From assembly GCF_002843235.3 (NCBI RefSeq), contig NZ_CP031123.2, positions 3,162,001 through 3,226,000 on the forward strand: a stretch of 64,000 bases of DNA. The letters are read 5' to 3'. The DNA comes from Providencia huaxiensis. Lineage in GTDB: Bacteria; Pseudomonadota; Gammaproteobacteria; Enterobacterales; Enterobacteriaceae. Made by a program: the position numbers and the translations under genes. Positions 1 through 9,365 of this stretch are shown one piece after another; position 1 is the first letter of the stretch; each line of letters starts with the position of its first letter. The notes below the pieces were generated by a model. It had not been told where the DNA came from. It was given only the letters and a program-made list of their open reading frames with translations, and ran no database searches.

Positions 1-196
1 TACTGGCGATCACTTCAATGCCATGGTCAACTGCGGTGCGAACGGCACTGATTTCGCCTTGAAAACAAACGGATACCAGTCCAGAGCCGATTTTTCGATA
101 ACCTACAATTTCTACACTGGCGGCTTTACAGGCTGCGTCTGCAGCCTGTATGGCGGATGTCAGCCCCCGAGTTTCAATTACGCCTAAACTTTTCAT
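1..196 (-). CDS. cmcE: BMC-H microcompartment shell protein, partial (CmcE-like)
   Basis: Only the first 65 codons are present; the gene runs off the left edge. The start ATG (194-196) opens with MKSLGVIETRGL, the usual BMC-H beginning, and continues through AADAACKAASVEIVGY and GSGLVSVCFQGEI, which match the shell-protein hexamer fold. It is more divergent from CmcA, CmcB and CmcC than those three are from each other. It sits 13 bases downstream of cutD in the same direction, so it is the last visible gene of the choline microcompartment operon. Its place after cutD fits the extra shell gene of GRM2 loci, which is the basis for the name cmcE. The C-terminal part, where this shell type may carry an extension, is not visible. 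Confidence 0.85.
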   Translation of the reverse strand, partial: MKSLGVIETRGLTSAIQAADAACKAASVEIVGYRKIGSGLVSVCFQGEISAVRTAVDHGIEVIAS

Positions 197-209
197 CTGT
201 CTCTCCTAC

Positions 210-1157
210 TTAATGACGAACCAGTCGAATATCGAAATCAAATTGTTTGAAGAATGCTTCAAGTTGATCTAACTCTTCTGCGCTATAGGTTGGGTCTTGT
301 TTAACGGGATAAATCATATCCAGTTTGTCGTATTTGCCGCGTCCCAACTGGTGATAAGGCAGAATATCAATACGTTTTACATTGCCACGTTTGGATAATT
401 CCATCGCATAGTGAATCGCCCCCGTGATGGCATCAAAAGAGTCGTTATAGCCGCGAACCAATGGCATTCTCACTACAACGTTGGCACCGAGTTCAACCAA
501 CCTTTCAAGGTTGCGGCGAACATTTTCATTGCCAATACCGAACAGGTTTTTATGCTGTGTAGTATCAATATGTTTAATGTCATAGAGGAATAGGTCGACA
601 ACTTCAGCTAACTTTTCATAGTTTTCTAACGATGTAGTGCCTTGGGTTTCTATTGCGGTGTTGATCATCATTTTTTTACACTCACGCAGTAGCGCAACGG
701 CAAAATCGGTTTGTAGGCTCATTTCACCGCCACCGATTGTCACGCCACCACCGGAAGAAATATAAAAATCATAATCTTGCATGATGATTTCCATCATTTC
801 GGCTACTGTGACATCCTTCCCCATAATGTCTAACGCACCACCAATACACACTTCTTCGCATTTACGGCAACCAATGCAGTCAATACTACGATTCACGCGG
901 TGAATTTGTTCACCTTGCTCATTAATGGTTTTGTAGTGGATCCCTGTTGGGCAGACATCAACACATTTTCCGCAGTTGACGCATTTGTCATGGGAAAACA
1001 TCACTTGGAACTGGCTGCTTAGCCCTTCTGGGTTGGCGCACCATGGACAACGAATATTGCACCCTTTTAAGAAAATCAATGTGCGGATGCCATCGCCATC
1101 ATAAATCGAGTATTTTTGGATATTAAATATCCGACCTTTAATCTCTGCCGCGCTCAT
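210..1157 (-). CDS. cutD: Choline TMA-lyase activating enzyme (radical SAM)
   Basis: CutD uses S-adenosylmethionine and an iron-sulfur cluster to place the glycyl radical on CutC. Counting from MSAAEIKGR, the radical-SAM motif is Cys33-X3-Cys37-X2-Cys40. It is followed by two ferredoxin-like four-cysteine clusters (about residues 59-69 and 94-104), as in glycyl-radical activases with auxiliary clusters. GGGVTIGGGE is the conserved SAM-contact stretch. I chose the ATG at 1157 (315 aa) because an AGAGG lies 7 bases upstream; ATG 1160 directly before it is almost as good. An upstream in-frame start at 1190 would add an unrelated 11-residue leader. The gene follows cutC after about 100 bases. Confidence 0.95.
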   Translation of the reverse strand: MSAAEIKGRIFNIQKYSIYDGDGIRTLIFLKGCNIRCPWCANPEGLSSQFQVMFSHDKCVNCGKCVDVCPTGIHYKTINEQGEQIHRVNRSIDCIGCRKCEEVCIGGALDIMGKDVTVAEMMEIIMQDYDFYISSGGGVTIGGGEMSLQTDFAVALLRECKKMMINTAIETQGTTSLENYEKLAEVVDLFLYDIKHIDTTQHKNLFGIGNENVRRNLERLVELGANVVVRMPLVRGYNDSFDAITGAIHYAMELSKRGNVKRIDILPYHQLGRGKYDKLDMIYPVKQDPTYSAEELDQLEAFFKQFDFDIRLVRH

Positions 1158-1261
1158 CATTGCACCTCTAAAACTATGTTTATAAATCAAAATTTATTAT
1201 TGTTGTTATGAAATAGCCGGTATAAAATGGCAGGTATAAACTCATACCTGCCTACATGGGT

Positions 1262-4200
1262 TTAGAACTTCTCAATTACAGTACGGCTAATAATTTCATC
1301 TTGAACCTCTTTACAGAGCTCCACGAAGTAAGCACTGTATCCTGCGACACGAACGATTAAATCACGATATTTTTCAGGCTCTTGCTGGGCTTTTTTCAGC
1401 ATTTCGTTATCTACATAGCTGAACTGCATTTGCCCGTTTCCTAAGATAGACGCGGTTCTCAGCAAGGTGATTAAGCCATGACGGCCTTCTGGCGTGTCCA
1501 ATAAGCCTTTTAAGAACTTAAAGTTATGCACCATACCAATGTTCATCGTTTCAACATTCATTTTGCTGATTGATTTAATAATGGCAGTTGGGCCTTGTTT
1601 ATCCGCACCTTGTGTTGGGCTGATACCATCGGATAGCGGCATCCACGCCAAGCGACCATTGGCACTCGCGGCGGTTAACTCACCAATCGGTGTGTTGTTG
1701 GAGATAGATAAGGTTCCGTGGCTCAGTGTTGAATACAGCATGTCGTACTTACGGCACTCACGCTCTGTCCACTCCGTAATATCCAGTGCATATTGGTCAA
1801 CATAGTCATCATCGTTACCAAACTTAGGCGCATTTAAGCAGTCACGACGCAGTTCGTCGTAGCCTTCAAAGTTGGCTAGCAGGCCATCACGAATTTGCTC
1901 AAGGGTGTAGCGGCCATCTTCGTAAACTAATTTGCGAATAGCGACAATGGAGTCAACATAGGTTGCAAGACCAGAGAAAATCAGCCCTGGGCCGTGGTTG
2001 ATCATCGCCCCACCCGCTGCAACGTCTTTCCCTTTTTCCATACAGCCTTCCACCAGCAAGGACATTAATGGTTTTGGTGCCACATCGCGGTGAACGCGTT
2101 GGCTGATGACGGTACCGATAGCGGATAAGCGAACAATATGAGCAATCTGCGCTTTCACTGCATTATCAAAGTCTTCGAATGTTTTCAGGTCACGTAAGTC
2201 ACCAGTATCTAAACCTTGATAGCTATCGAATAACACCATGCGACCACGATTTAATACGAATTCAATCGCAATTGGCCATTGGGTGTAACCCGTTGAAGTC
2301 CACTGATAAATACGACCTGATTTTTGTGGCTCAACACAGCCCATCAAGCAGTAATCACGCGCATCTTCAAAGTCGAAGCCTTTACGCAGCATCATTTTGA
2401 TGTGGGAATCGTCGAAGTGACATGCAGGGAAGCCCATACCGGCTTTCACGACATCAACGATTTTTTCCATGTATTTCTGTGGTGATTGGTTATGAATACG
2501 GCATGCCAGAGAGGGCTGATACACTTTAACGAAACGAACCGCATCCATAATTAAGTAGGTCAGGTCGTTACAAGCGTCACCGCCTGAACGTTTTTGTCCA
2601 CCCACTGTTAAGTTGATAAATGGCTGATAACCGGCGAAATATTTTGCACCTAATTCGCTCGACATCCACATTAACTCAGCACATTTGATGATAAACGCCT
2701 GCATCATTTCTAGCGCTTGGTCTTGGGTCAAACGGCCTGATTTGATGTCGTTTTCATACATTGGCAAACAATATTGGTCGAGGCGTCCTAGAGAAAGACC
2801 GGTTTGGTTCTCTTCGATTTCAAACAGTGACTCAACCGTCCAAATGCTCTGTAATGCTTCTTGTAACGTCGCCGGTGGGTTCGCTGGCACATTTTCGTTG
2901 ACTTGTGCAATAGTTAGCAATTCTTCACGACGTTTTTGGTCTGACTCCAACACTGCTAATTCACGAGCGTGAGCAGCAATTCGGTGTGAATACGCCACAA
3001 CCCCTTCACAGGTTTCAATTGACGCTTTATAGAAATAAATGCGGTCAATATCATCTGGGTTTTCCATGCTTAATTCAGCCAGTTTCGCCTGAGCATCTGC
3101 TTTAATACCATTCATTCCTTTGGTGAATAACAGCACGTCATAACCAGGGCAGGTATCGCCACCACCGTTAATTTGGTGATAAGACAAGTCACTGACAAAG
3201 GTTTCACCGCTGAATTCCCACACCCCCGCTTCGCGGTATTGAGCCTCACAAATCTCATCCAGCGAACGACCTTCCCAGAACGGAGCGATTTCCTCACGGA
3301 TCACTTTTTTGTCTTCTTCAGAGATAACAAACGGGTCTTGTGGACGCGTGCTCATGGTATCAAGTTCTTCGACTACCCAACGCCATGCGATATCCGGTGA
3401 GAAGGCACCCGCACGGGCTTTACCACATGGATGCCCCACAATCAGTTCTTCAGGTTGAATTAAGATTGGCGCGGTTTCACAAGCGCGGCGGAATGCTTTC
3501 GCACGCAATAGAATTGGCGGTAAACCCGGGTTATTTTTAACAACTTCAGTGAAGGCGAGTGCGCGATAAATAGACACACTTGGACGCGCTTCTAAGTAAC
3601 GGTTACGTAAGCGTTGTAAGCGAGGCGTTAAGCCTTCCATCACTTTGAATTCGGTTTCTACTTGTGCCGTTGGAGCAACATAATTCGCATTTGGTGCAGA
3701 ATATTGCGGCTGAGCGCTGTTTTTTCCACAATATAAGCGAACTTTCAATCCATTATTGATAGCACTGATATTTTCATGAGCGGATAACATCATGGCAGAT
3801 AATTCGTTAATGCATACACGCGGGTCATTCAGATAAATGCCATCTTTCAATGCATCGAACATTGGGTAGCCATCGACTTGCTTGGTTGAGCGAACTTCAG
3901 AGAGTTCAGCCAGTTTCAACCATAAACTTTCTACAATTTCATAAGCTTGTGCTTGGGTTAAGCGGCCTTGTTCGATATCACGTTGATAGAATGGATAAAC
4001 GGCTTTATCGAACCCCATTGGGTTCACCGCATAACTGCCATTTTCTAGATGTAAAATTAGCTGAAGCAAGTAGAAAGCTTGGCAAGCCTCTTTGAAGGTT
4101 TGCGCTGGTTTTGCCGGCACATTGCGTAAAATGGCTGCGCTTTCTTGCAATTCTGCACGACGATATTGATTAGATTCTGCTGCCGCCATGCTCTCTGCTT

Positions 4201-4693
4201 TAGACGCTAAAGCTTGTGCAAAATGAATGGCCGCATCACATGCGTAAATTGCTGAGCGGCAGTTATTCGCTTCATCAATGCTATTACGGCTAACTGCACT
4301 GCCAATGTTTCTGACTTTGTTTTCTAATTGGGCTTTGATAGCCAAGAAACCAATATTTAAAACCGCTAAGTAATCAGGCGCATCCACTGTGCTATCGCCA
4401 GCTAAAAAGGTATAAATACTGTGGCTGTTGATTTCATTTTCAGTATGGAAAATGGCACCTCGAGGGGTTGATGATTGGCTACCGATGATCAGCTCATCTT
4501 GGCCAATAAATGCAGGAAAATGCCGGATAAATTCATAAAAACGTTGTGCAGGTTTAATCGCCTGTGGTGCGCCAGACAGTTGGTTGCCAAGCGCTTCTAA
4601 AATATTCGCACGTTCAGTAATAATTGAGCTGTTGCGGGCACTTAAGCGTTCAGCCAGCATTTTTACGCGTGGGGTCAAAGCATATTTATTCAT
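1262..4693 (-). CDS. cutC: Choline trimethylamine-lyase, long GRM2-type form
   Basis: This glycyl-radical enzyme cleaves choline to trimethylamine and acetaldehyde inside the microcompartment. It is 1143 aa, about 300 residues longer than the short (GRM1) CutC. The extra N-terminal part (about residues 1-340) itself resembles a glycyl-radical-enzyme N-terminal region, and the catalytic module follows. The catalytic cysteine is Cys786 in [11 protein letters not shown], with the choline-lyase Glu788 two residues on. The glycyl-radical site is Gly1118 in RVAGYSAYF near the C-terminus. The N-terminal extension of GRM2 CutC proteins has been proposed to aid encapsulation. cutO lies upstream and cutD downstream. 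All key residues are present and the frame is intact. Confidence 0.97.
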   Translation of the reverse strand: MNKYALTPRVKMLAERLSARNSSIITERANILEALGNQLSGAPQAIKPAQRFYEFIRHFPAFIGQDELIIGSQSSTPRGAIFHTENEINSHSIYTFLAGDSTVDAPDYLAVLNIGFLAIKAQLENKVRNIGSAVSRNSIDEANNCRSAIYACDAAIHFAQALASKAESMAAAESNQYRRAELQESAAILRNVPAKPAQTFKEACQAFYLLQLILHLENGSYAVNPMGFDKAVYPFYQRDIEQGRLTQAQAYEIVESLWLKLAELSEVRSTKQVDGYPMFDALKDGIYLNDPRVCINELSAMMLSAHENISAINNGLKVRLYCGKNSAQPQYSAPNANYVAPTAQVETEFKVMEGLTPRLQRLRNRYLEARPSVSIYRALAFTEVVKNNPGLPPILLRAKAFRRACETAPILIQPEELIVGHPCGKARAGAFSPDIAWRWVVEELDTMSTRPQDPFVISEEDKKVIREEIAPFWEGRSLDEICEAQYREAGVWEFSGETFVSDLSYHQINGGGDTCPGYDVLLFTKGMNGIKADAQAKLAELSMENPDDIDRIYFYKASIETCEGVVAYSHRIAAHARELAVLESDQKRREELLTIAQVNENVPANPPATLQEALQSIWTVESLFEIEENQTGLSLGRLDQYCLPMYENDIKSGRLTQDQALEMMQAFIIKCAELMWMSSELGAKYFAGYQPFINLTVGGQKRSGGDACNDLTYLIMDAVRFVKVYQPSLACRIHNQSPQKYMEKIVDVVKAGMGFPACHFDDSHIKMMLRKGFDFEDARDYCLMGCVEPQKSGRIYQWTSTGYTQWPIAIEFVLNRGRMVLFDSYQGLDTGDLRDLKTFEDFDNAVKAQIAHIVRLSAIGTVISQRVHRDVAPKPLMSLLVEGCMEKGKDVAAGGAMINHGPGLIFSGLATYVDSIVAIRKLVYEDGRYTLEQIRDGLLANFEGYDELRRDCLNAPKFGNDDDYVDQYALDITEWTERECRKYDMLYSTLSHGTLSISNNTPIGELTAASANGRLAWMPLSDGISPTQGADKQGPTAIIKSISKMNVETMNIGMVHNFKFLKGLLDTPEGRHGLITLLRTASILGNGQMQFSYVDNEMLKKAQQEPEKYRDLIVRVAGYSAYFVELCKEVQDEIISRTVIEKF

Positions 4694-4751
4694 GTTAGCC
4701 TATCCTGATGTTCTTTCTAGTTTGTTGTTCATCACATAAAAGCGTTAACTG

Positions 4752-5882
4752 TTAAAAAGACTGTCTATACAGCATTTCCAGTTGCACCTTGCTCACATCC
4801 CGTGGATTGGTCGGAGTGCAACTATCGCGCAGTGCTTGCCCAACCATTTCCCCTAAACGGGCGTTAAAATCGAATTCATTGGTACCGGTTGCTTGAATGC
4901 CTTTTGGCATATTCATTTCATCTTTCAATACGTTGATTGCCATAATTAAGCTTTCAACGCCTTCTCGTATTGTTGAGGCGGGTAAATTTAAGTTTTTCGC
5001 GAGATGAGCGTAACGTTTTGCAGCTTCGTTATCGCATCGCCCTTCTAAATCCGCATTGAAGGCCACAACTTGTGCCATCAATAAGGCATTTGCACGACCA
5101 TGTGGAATGTGGAATACGCCGCCTAATGCATGGGCTAAACTGTGAGTTATCCCTAGTGATGCGTTAGTAAAGGCCATTCCCGCAATGCATGAAGCGTTGT
5201 GCATTTTTTCGCGTGCCACTAAGTTGCTACCGTCGCGATAACAATCAATTAAGTGGCCGAACACTAACTGCACGGCTTTTTCTGCTAAGGCATCAGAAAA
5301 ATCAGATGCAGTACGAGAAACATAAGCTTCTAGCGCGTGGCACAGCACGTCCATACCTGTGTCAGCCGTAATAGAAGCGGGTACTGACTTCACCAGTGCA
5401 GGGTCTAAAATGGCGACATCTGGCAACATAAATTCGTCAACTAAAACCAGTTTTTCAGACTGGGACTTGATCACTGAAAATGAAGTGACCTCCGAGCCCG
5501 TCCCACTGGTAGTTGGGATCGCGATAAACTGCGGTTTAACTCGATTGACGTCTTTTTTCGTGTGCCAGAGGGAGTAAATAACAGCTTTCGCAGCATCAAT
5601 AACCGACCCACCACCGAGTGCAATCACCACATCTGGATATTGCTTATCCATGATTTTCATACCTTTAACGATGGCTGAAATGTCAGGATCTGGCTCAACA
5701 TCGTCGTAAATCGAAAATGCGATGCCACTTTGGGTTAGCCTGCGAGTGACTTCATCAGCTAAGCCAAACTTCACCATCGCTCTGTCAGTGACGATAAAGG
5801 CATGGTGAGCACTCATTTGTGAGATAAAATCCAATGCGTTAGCACCGAATTGGACTTTAGGTTTAATCAAAAACTGGTTCAT
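4752..5882 (-). CDS. cutO: Iron-type alcohol dehydrogenase of the choline microcompartment
   Basis: This group III (Fe-dependent) alcohol dehydrogenase of 376 aa is expected to reduce part of the acetaldehyde to ethanol with NADH, regenerating NAD+ for CutF. The nucleotide-binding stretch ALGGGSVIDAAKA and the metal-binding histidines in THSLAHALGG and HIPHGRANA are present. I chose ATG 5882 (MNQFLIKPKVQFG) because AAGGAG lies 10 bases upstream; a longer in-frame reading to 5924 would overlap cmcD and adds a non-conserved leader. The gene lies 7 bases downstream of cmcD. It resembles EutG and PduQ, but its position in the cluster supports the cutO name. Confidence 0.93.
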   Translation of the reverse strand: MNQFLIKPKVQFGANALDFISQMSAHHAFIVTDRAMVKFGLADEVTRRLTQSGIAFSIYDDVEPDPDISAIVKGMKIMDKQYPDVVIALGGGSVIDAAKAVIYSLWHTKKDVNRVKPQFIAIPTTSGTGSEVTSFSVIKSQSEKLVLVDEFMLPDVAILDPALVKSVPASITADTGMDVLCHALEAYVSRTASDFSDALAEKAVQLVFGHLIDCYRDGSNLVAREKMHNASCIAGMAFTNASLGITHSLAHALGGVFHIPHGRANALLMAQVVAFNADLEGRCDNEAAKRYAHLAKNLNLPASTIREGVESLIMAINVLKDEMNMPKGIQATGTNEFDFNARLGEMVGQALRDSCTPTNPRDVSKVQLEMLYRQSF

Positions 5883-5889
5883 GCTGTTT

Positions 5890-6147
5890 TTACTCCTTGG
5901 TATAAACCTTCTCAACAATGGCAACCACTGACATGGCTTTGTAATTGTCTTTATTCAAAGCGAAGTAAGCTTCAGCTAACACAATGTCGTTAATACCTGC
6001 GCCAACACTGTCGACTGCCACATACGTTTTGTTTTTCAACGGTTCAAGGTCATCCCCTAGCTTGGTAACCATTAATAAGTTACTGCCACTAAGTTCTTGG
6101 CATTTCTGCGTTGCAACAACATGTCCGACTACCTTTGCGAGGATCAT
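5890..6147 (-). CDS. cmcD: BMC-P pentameric vertex protein (EutN/CcmL family)
   Basis: An 85-residue protein of EutN/CcmL/PduN type, the pentamer that caps the vertices of the polyhedral shell. It opens with MILAKVVGHVVAT and contains VAVDSVGAGINDIVL and the C-terminal VVAIVEKV, the standard motifs and length for this family. It lies between cutF and cutO on the same strand, with short gaps on both sides. The operon normally holds one pentamer gene, and none other is seen here. Confidence 0.94.
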   Translation of the reverse strand: MILAKVVGHVVATQKCQELSGSNLLMVTKLGDDLEPLKNKTYVAVDSVGAGINDIVLAEAYFALNKDNYKAMSVVAIVEKVYTKE

Positions 6148-6173
6148 GGTTTATACCGCCTTATTCCAATGAG

Positions 6174-7802
6174 TTACTTATTTAGGCGTCCGAGAACAGC
6201 CTTGATGATTTGCTCAACATTTTCTTCAGTGATGTCGCCTTGAGAAACCACCGCTTCAGCAATCGCAGCTGTTGTTACCGCACTGCCGAATCGGTCATCG
6301 CCCGTTGGATTAACTACTGCTGTTGACACTGCCGCTGGATTACGGAAGCGGTTATCATCAAAAATGCTGACTTGCGGTTGATTTACCGTAGCCGGTGCCG
6401 TTGGCTGAGCCACTGCACAAGGCTGGGTGGGTTGCCTTAAATCATCAATGGAACGCACGCCATAACCCACTTTACGAATATTCAGTAAGTTCATTGGGCC
6501 AACGTTATCAGAGCTAGAACCGCCGCCAACCGCACCACAGCCCAGTGTTAACGCTGGCGTGATATTCGTCGTCGCACCAATTCCGCCCAATGCTGCTGGC
6601 GTATTGATCAAAATACGATTAACGGGTTTTTCTAAAGAGAACTGGCGAATGACATCTTCGTTTTGCGTGTGGATCACCAAGGTATGGCCGAGACCTTCGT
6701 TGGTCAGCAAATCAACCACGCGATGGCAAGCGGATTGCCAATCTTCCTCAATATACATCCCTAAAATTGGACATAATTTCTCGCGGGAGTATGGGTTTTT
6801 CGGTGATACGGTGTCTTGCAACGCAATCAACACACGTGTGTTAGCCGGAACAGTGAAACCTGCACGTTGGCTGAGTGTAATGGCATCTTTCCCCACCACT
6901 TCTGGGTTGATGGTGCCGTTCGCTCTAAGCAACATCGATGCCATGCGTTTCGCTTCGTCTTCATTCATGAAGTAAGCGCCTTGAGCGAGTAATTCACGAT
7001 GAACTTCGTTGTAAATACAGCGTTCTACAATGATGGATTGCTCAGAAGCACAGATCACACCGTTATCAAACGTTTTACTGGTGATGATGTCACTTACCGC
7101 CTGTTTGATATTGGCGCTACGTTCAATAAATGCAGGGCCATTACCTGGACCGCCACTAATGGTTGGTGTACCGGATGCGTAAGCTGCACGTACCATGCCT
7201 TCACCACCCGTTGCCAAGATTAAAGAGACGTCTTTGCTGTGCATCAGTTCTTTCGTTGCTTCTAAAGTCAGCATTGTGACAGCATCGACAATTCCAGCTG
7301 GAGCACCCGCTTCTAATGCGGCTTTTTTGACAATTTCTAATGTGCGGAAACTGCAGGCTTTGGCATTTGGATGAGGGGAGAAGACAATGGCATTACCCGC
7401 CTTCAAGGCAATCAACGTTTTGTAGATGATGGTAGATGTTGGATTAGTAGAAGGAACTAACGCCGTGATCACACCAAGAGGAACACCCACATCCATGACT
7501 TTGTTGATTTTGTCATCATTAATGATGCCAACGGTTTTGAGATCTTTAATGTGTTCATAAACACGCATTGAAGCAAAAGTGTTTTTCAGGACTTTATCTT
7601 GCCACTTACCAAACCCAGTTTCTTCGTTAGCCATTTTTGCCAGCTCTTCTGCATGAAGTGCGGACTCAATTGCGATGTGTTTAACAATATTATCGATTTT
7701 TTCCTGCGAAAATGTCGCAAACTCTTTCTGCGCTTGTTTCGCGTTTCTAACTAGCTCTCTTGCCAGTTGTCTGGATTGCAGATCTTTGTCTAATGCAACC
7801 AT
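6174..7802 (-). CDS. cutF: CoA-acylating aldehyde dehydrogenase of the choline microcompartment
   Basis: This 542-aa enzyme oxidises acetaldehyde to acetyl-CoA with NAD+ and CoA, and belongs to the EutE/PduP family. The catalytic cysteine is Cys251 in FDNGVICASEQS; GVPLGVITALVPSTNP and the SGGPGNGPAF region are typical of acylating enzymes. After the catalytic domain (to about residue 450) comes a Pro/Ala/Gln-rich linker, then a final helix of about 18 residues (DITEENVEQIIKAVLGRL) that looks like a microcompartment encapsulation peptide. This C-terminal placement of a short amphipathic helix differs from PduP, where it is N-terminal. The start ATG is preceded by GGGGGA. The gene follows cmcC after a strong hairpin. 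Confidence 0.94.
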   Translation of the reverse strand: MVALDKDLQSRQLARELVRNAKQAQKEFATFSQEKIDNIVKHIAIESALHAEELAKMANEETGFGKWQDKVLKNTFASMRVYEHIKDLKTVGIINDDKINKVMDVGVPLGVITALVPSTNPTSTIIYKTLIALKAGNAIVFSPHPNAKACSFRTLEIVKKAALEAGAPAGIVDAVTMLTLEATKELMHSKDVSLILATGGEGMVRAAYASGTPTISGGPGNGPAFIERSANIKQAVSDIITSKTFDNGVICASEQSIIVERCIYNEVHRELLAQGAYFMNEDEAKRMASMLLRANGTINPEVVGKDAITLSQRAGFTVPANTRVLIALQDTVSPKNPYSREKLCPILGMYIEEDWQSACHRVVDLLTNEGLGHTLVIHTQNEDVIRQFSLEKPVNRILINTPAALGGIGATTNITPALTLGCGAVGGGSSSDNVGPMNLLNIRKVGYGVRSIDDLRQPTQPCAVAQPTAPATVNQPQVSIFDDNRFRNPAAVSTAVVNPTGDDRFGSAVTTAAIAEAVVSQGDITEENVEQIIKAVLGRLNK

Positions 7803-7846
7803 GTCTTCCCCCGTATCGGAGCCAAAATTAATTCATTCGCTTGTCG

Positions 7847-7872
7847 AGTTATTGGCTTATTAGCCAATGACT
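7847..7872 (-). promoter_or_regulatory. Hairpin between cmcC and cutF
   Basis: The seven-base arms ATTGGCT and AGCCAAT face each other over a four-base loop and are extended by ACT/AGT pairs across a single mismatch. The structure begins at the stop codon of cmcC. No U-tract follows on the minus strand, so it is more likely an mRNA-stabilising or processing element, or a leaky attenuator, than a full terminator. Such an element would let shell transcripts exceed enzyme transcripts. Confidence 0.6.
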
Positions 7873-8150
7873 TAGGCTTTGTGTTGTTGTGCAATTTTGC
7901 CAATATCGTTGTGTGGTCTTGCAATCACACGTGAAGTCACCACTGTTCCGATACGTTTTGCAGCCTCAACACCTGACTCAACCGCAGCATTAACGGCACC
8001 GACATCGCCTTTAACCATCGCTGTTACCAGCCCTGAACCGACATTCTCATAACCGATTAGCTCGACATTTGCGGCTTTACACATGGCATCAGCAGCTTCA
8101 ATACAAGCCACTAAACCTTTGGTTTCAATCAGACCAAGTGCTTCTTTCAT
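7872..8150 (-). CDS. cmcC: BMC-H hexameric shell protein, third copy
   Basis: A 92-residue BMC-domain protein whose hexamers tile the facets of the choline microcompartment. It opens with [13 protein letters not shown] and carries [16 protein letters not shown], which lines the central pore region. It is nearly identical to the two preceding genes, so the three arose by tandem duplication. It differs mainly at the C-terminus (ending IAQQHKA) and at a few positions such as [16 protein letters not shown]. It lies 15 bases downstream of cmcB. The A, B, C lettering follows operon order in GRM2 loci. Confidence 0.95.
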   Translation of the reverse strand: MKEALGLIETKGLVACIEAADAMCKAANVELIGYENVGSGLVTAMVKGDVGAVNAAVESGVEAAKRIGTVVTSRVIARPHNDIGKIAQQHKA

Positions 8151-8165
8151 AAGTAATTTCCTGTT

Positions 8166-8450
8166 TTATTCCGTGACTTTATACTGGGCGACAATTTTCT
8201 GAATATCGCTATGAGGACGAGCGATAACCAGTGATGTCACAACGGTGCCAATACGAGAGGCAGATTCAACACCTGAATCCACTGCAGCTTTCACCGCACC
8301 CACATCGCCTTTGACCATGGCGGTAACTAAACCTGACCCAACATTTTCATAACCAATCAGCACAACATTTGCGGCTTTACACATCGAGTCTGCAGCTTCA
8401 ATACAAGCCACTAACCCTTGAGTTTCAATAAGACCTAATGCGTCACCCAT
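8166..8450 (-). CDS. cmcB: BMC-H hexameric shell protein, second copy
   Basis: A 94-residue BMC-domain shell protein, almost the same as its two neighbours. Distinct features are Ser in place of Ala at EAADSMCKA, Val in [11 protein letters not shown] and the longer tail IVAQYKVTE. These changes could alter hexamer edges or permit mixed hexamers. The ribosome binding site GGAGG lies just before the ATG but inside a small hairpin, described separately. The genes before and after are cmcA and cmcC. Confidence 0.95.
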   Translation of the reverse strand: MGDALGLIETQGLVACIEAADSMCKAANVVLIGYENVGSGLVTAMVKGDVGAVKAAVDSGVESASRIGTVVTSLVIARPHSDIQKIVAQYKVTE

Positions 8451-8452
8451 GT

Positions 8453-8469
8453 TTTTTCCTCCGGAAAAA
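8453..8469 (-). promoter_or_regulatory. Hairpin overlapping the cmcB ribosome binding site
   Basis: The arms TTTTTCC and GGAAAAA form a perfect 7-bp inverted repeat with a 3-base loop, immediately upstream of the cmcB ATG. The GGAGG Shine-Dalgarno sequence lies in the loop and the 3' arm. This could dampen cmcB translation unless ribosomes finishing cmcA open it. The function is inferred from position alone. Confidence 0.45.
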
Positions 8470-8470
8470 G

Positions 8471-8749
8471 TTATGCTTTATGCTTAATAACGATTTTGTT
8501 GATATCGTTGTGTGGACGCGCAATGACCAGTGAGGTCACGACTTCACCAACACGCTGTGCTGATTCAACACCTGAATCGACGGCTGCTTTGACTGCACCG
8601 ACATCGCCTTTAACCATTGCGGTAACGAGGCCTGAACCGACATTTTCGTAACCAATTAGCTCAACATTTGCCGCTTTGCACATGGCATCAGCTGCTTCGA
8701 TACAAGCCACCAGACCTTTTGTTTCAATAAGACCTAATGCATCACCCAT
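8471..8749 (-). CDS. cmcA: BMC-H hexameric shell protein, first copy
   Basis: First gene of the visible choline microcompartment operon: a 92-residue BMC-H shell protein beginning [13 protein letters not shown], with the pore-region sequence [16 protein letters not shown]. It is a near-duplicate of the next two genes. A GGAGG Shine-Dalgarno sequence lies before the ATG. Facet hexamers of this type are the most abundant proteins of a microcompartment, which suits their place at the 5' end of the operon. The promoter must lie between here and about 9300. Confidence 0.95.
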   Translation of the reverse strand: MGDALGLIETKGLVACIEAADAMCKAANVELIGYENVGSGLVTAMVKGDVGAVKAAVDSGVESAQRVGEVVTSLVIARPHNDINKIVIKHKA

Positions 8750-8774
8750 TGTTGTTTCCTCCGAGAAGCCTTCT

Positions 8775-8897
8775 TTATTTTTCTTTACCTTCGATATTCC
8801 AAGCTAATGTGTCCGAGTACATGTCCCTTGAAATATCTAAGTAATCATTTACGCCAATGGTGTCTGCGCGGTGATCTATTGAACGCAGCCTTTGGCT
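8775..8897 (-). pseudogene. Short protein-like open frame upstream of cmcA (leader or gene remnant)
   Basis: On the minus strand a 40-codon frame runs from just after a stop at 8898-8900 to a TAA at 8775-8777, 25 bases before cmcA. Its translation ends with [15 protein letters not shown] followed by NIEGKEK, which looks like real protein rather than low-complexity filler. No ATG with a good ribosome binding site begins it; an internal ATG would give a 15-residue peptide with AGGG only 2 bases upstream. It may be the tail of a lost upstream gene or a leader peptide. I do not recognise the family. Confidence 0.3.
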
Positions 8898-9356
8898 TCA
8901 AACCCACTATAGAACTGAAAAATAAAAACAAAATATAAATCCACAAAGCACAGATATTTAGTTTTTAAGGCTAATAATTAGAGCGAACACTCAGGTCATT
9001 TATATGTTTATGCTAAAAAAACCAAAAATTCACGTTTGAAATTTGAGGTGAAAATTGAAGGGGAAATGTATTTAGAGCTATTTATGAAGGATTGTTAATG
9101 AGGTATTACTAAGCTGCTATGCCTACGTTTTTTCTTCTCTTATAACTGTGCTCGTGATCGCTTTGCGGCATATTTTTACTTTCTGTTAATTCCTTAATTT
9201 ATATACTCAGACCACCGCACTCTTTGAAAACCATTCGCCATAACTTCCCTATCAATGGCTATCGCGTACTTAAAAATATTCCCTTCTGCTAAATAATAAA
9301 AAATAACGGCGACAACAATTTTGCTACTTTCCATCTAAAAGTGATAAAACTCATAG
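8898..9356. other. Intergenic region between the cut operon and the monooxygenase gene
   Basis: About 460 bases of AT-rich DNA separating divergent genes. The promoters of the cmc-cut operon (minus) and the monooxygenase (plus) should both lie here. I see no convincing sigma-70 promoter, operator palindrome or additional gene, and no choline-responsive regulator gene adjoins the operon inside the window. Confidence 0.5.
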
Positions 9357-9365
9357 GTGAAAAGA

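Noticed and set aside
1494..4095. Several open frames on the plus strand opposite cutC (up to 103 codons)
   Set aside because: They lie wholly antisense to a gene with intact catalytic motifs, lack ribosome binding sites and show no domain-like sequence.
6559..6975. 138-codon plus-strand frame opposite cutF
   Set aside because: Antisense shadow of a conserved aldehyde dehydrogenase; no independent evidence for coding.
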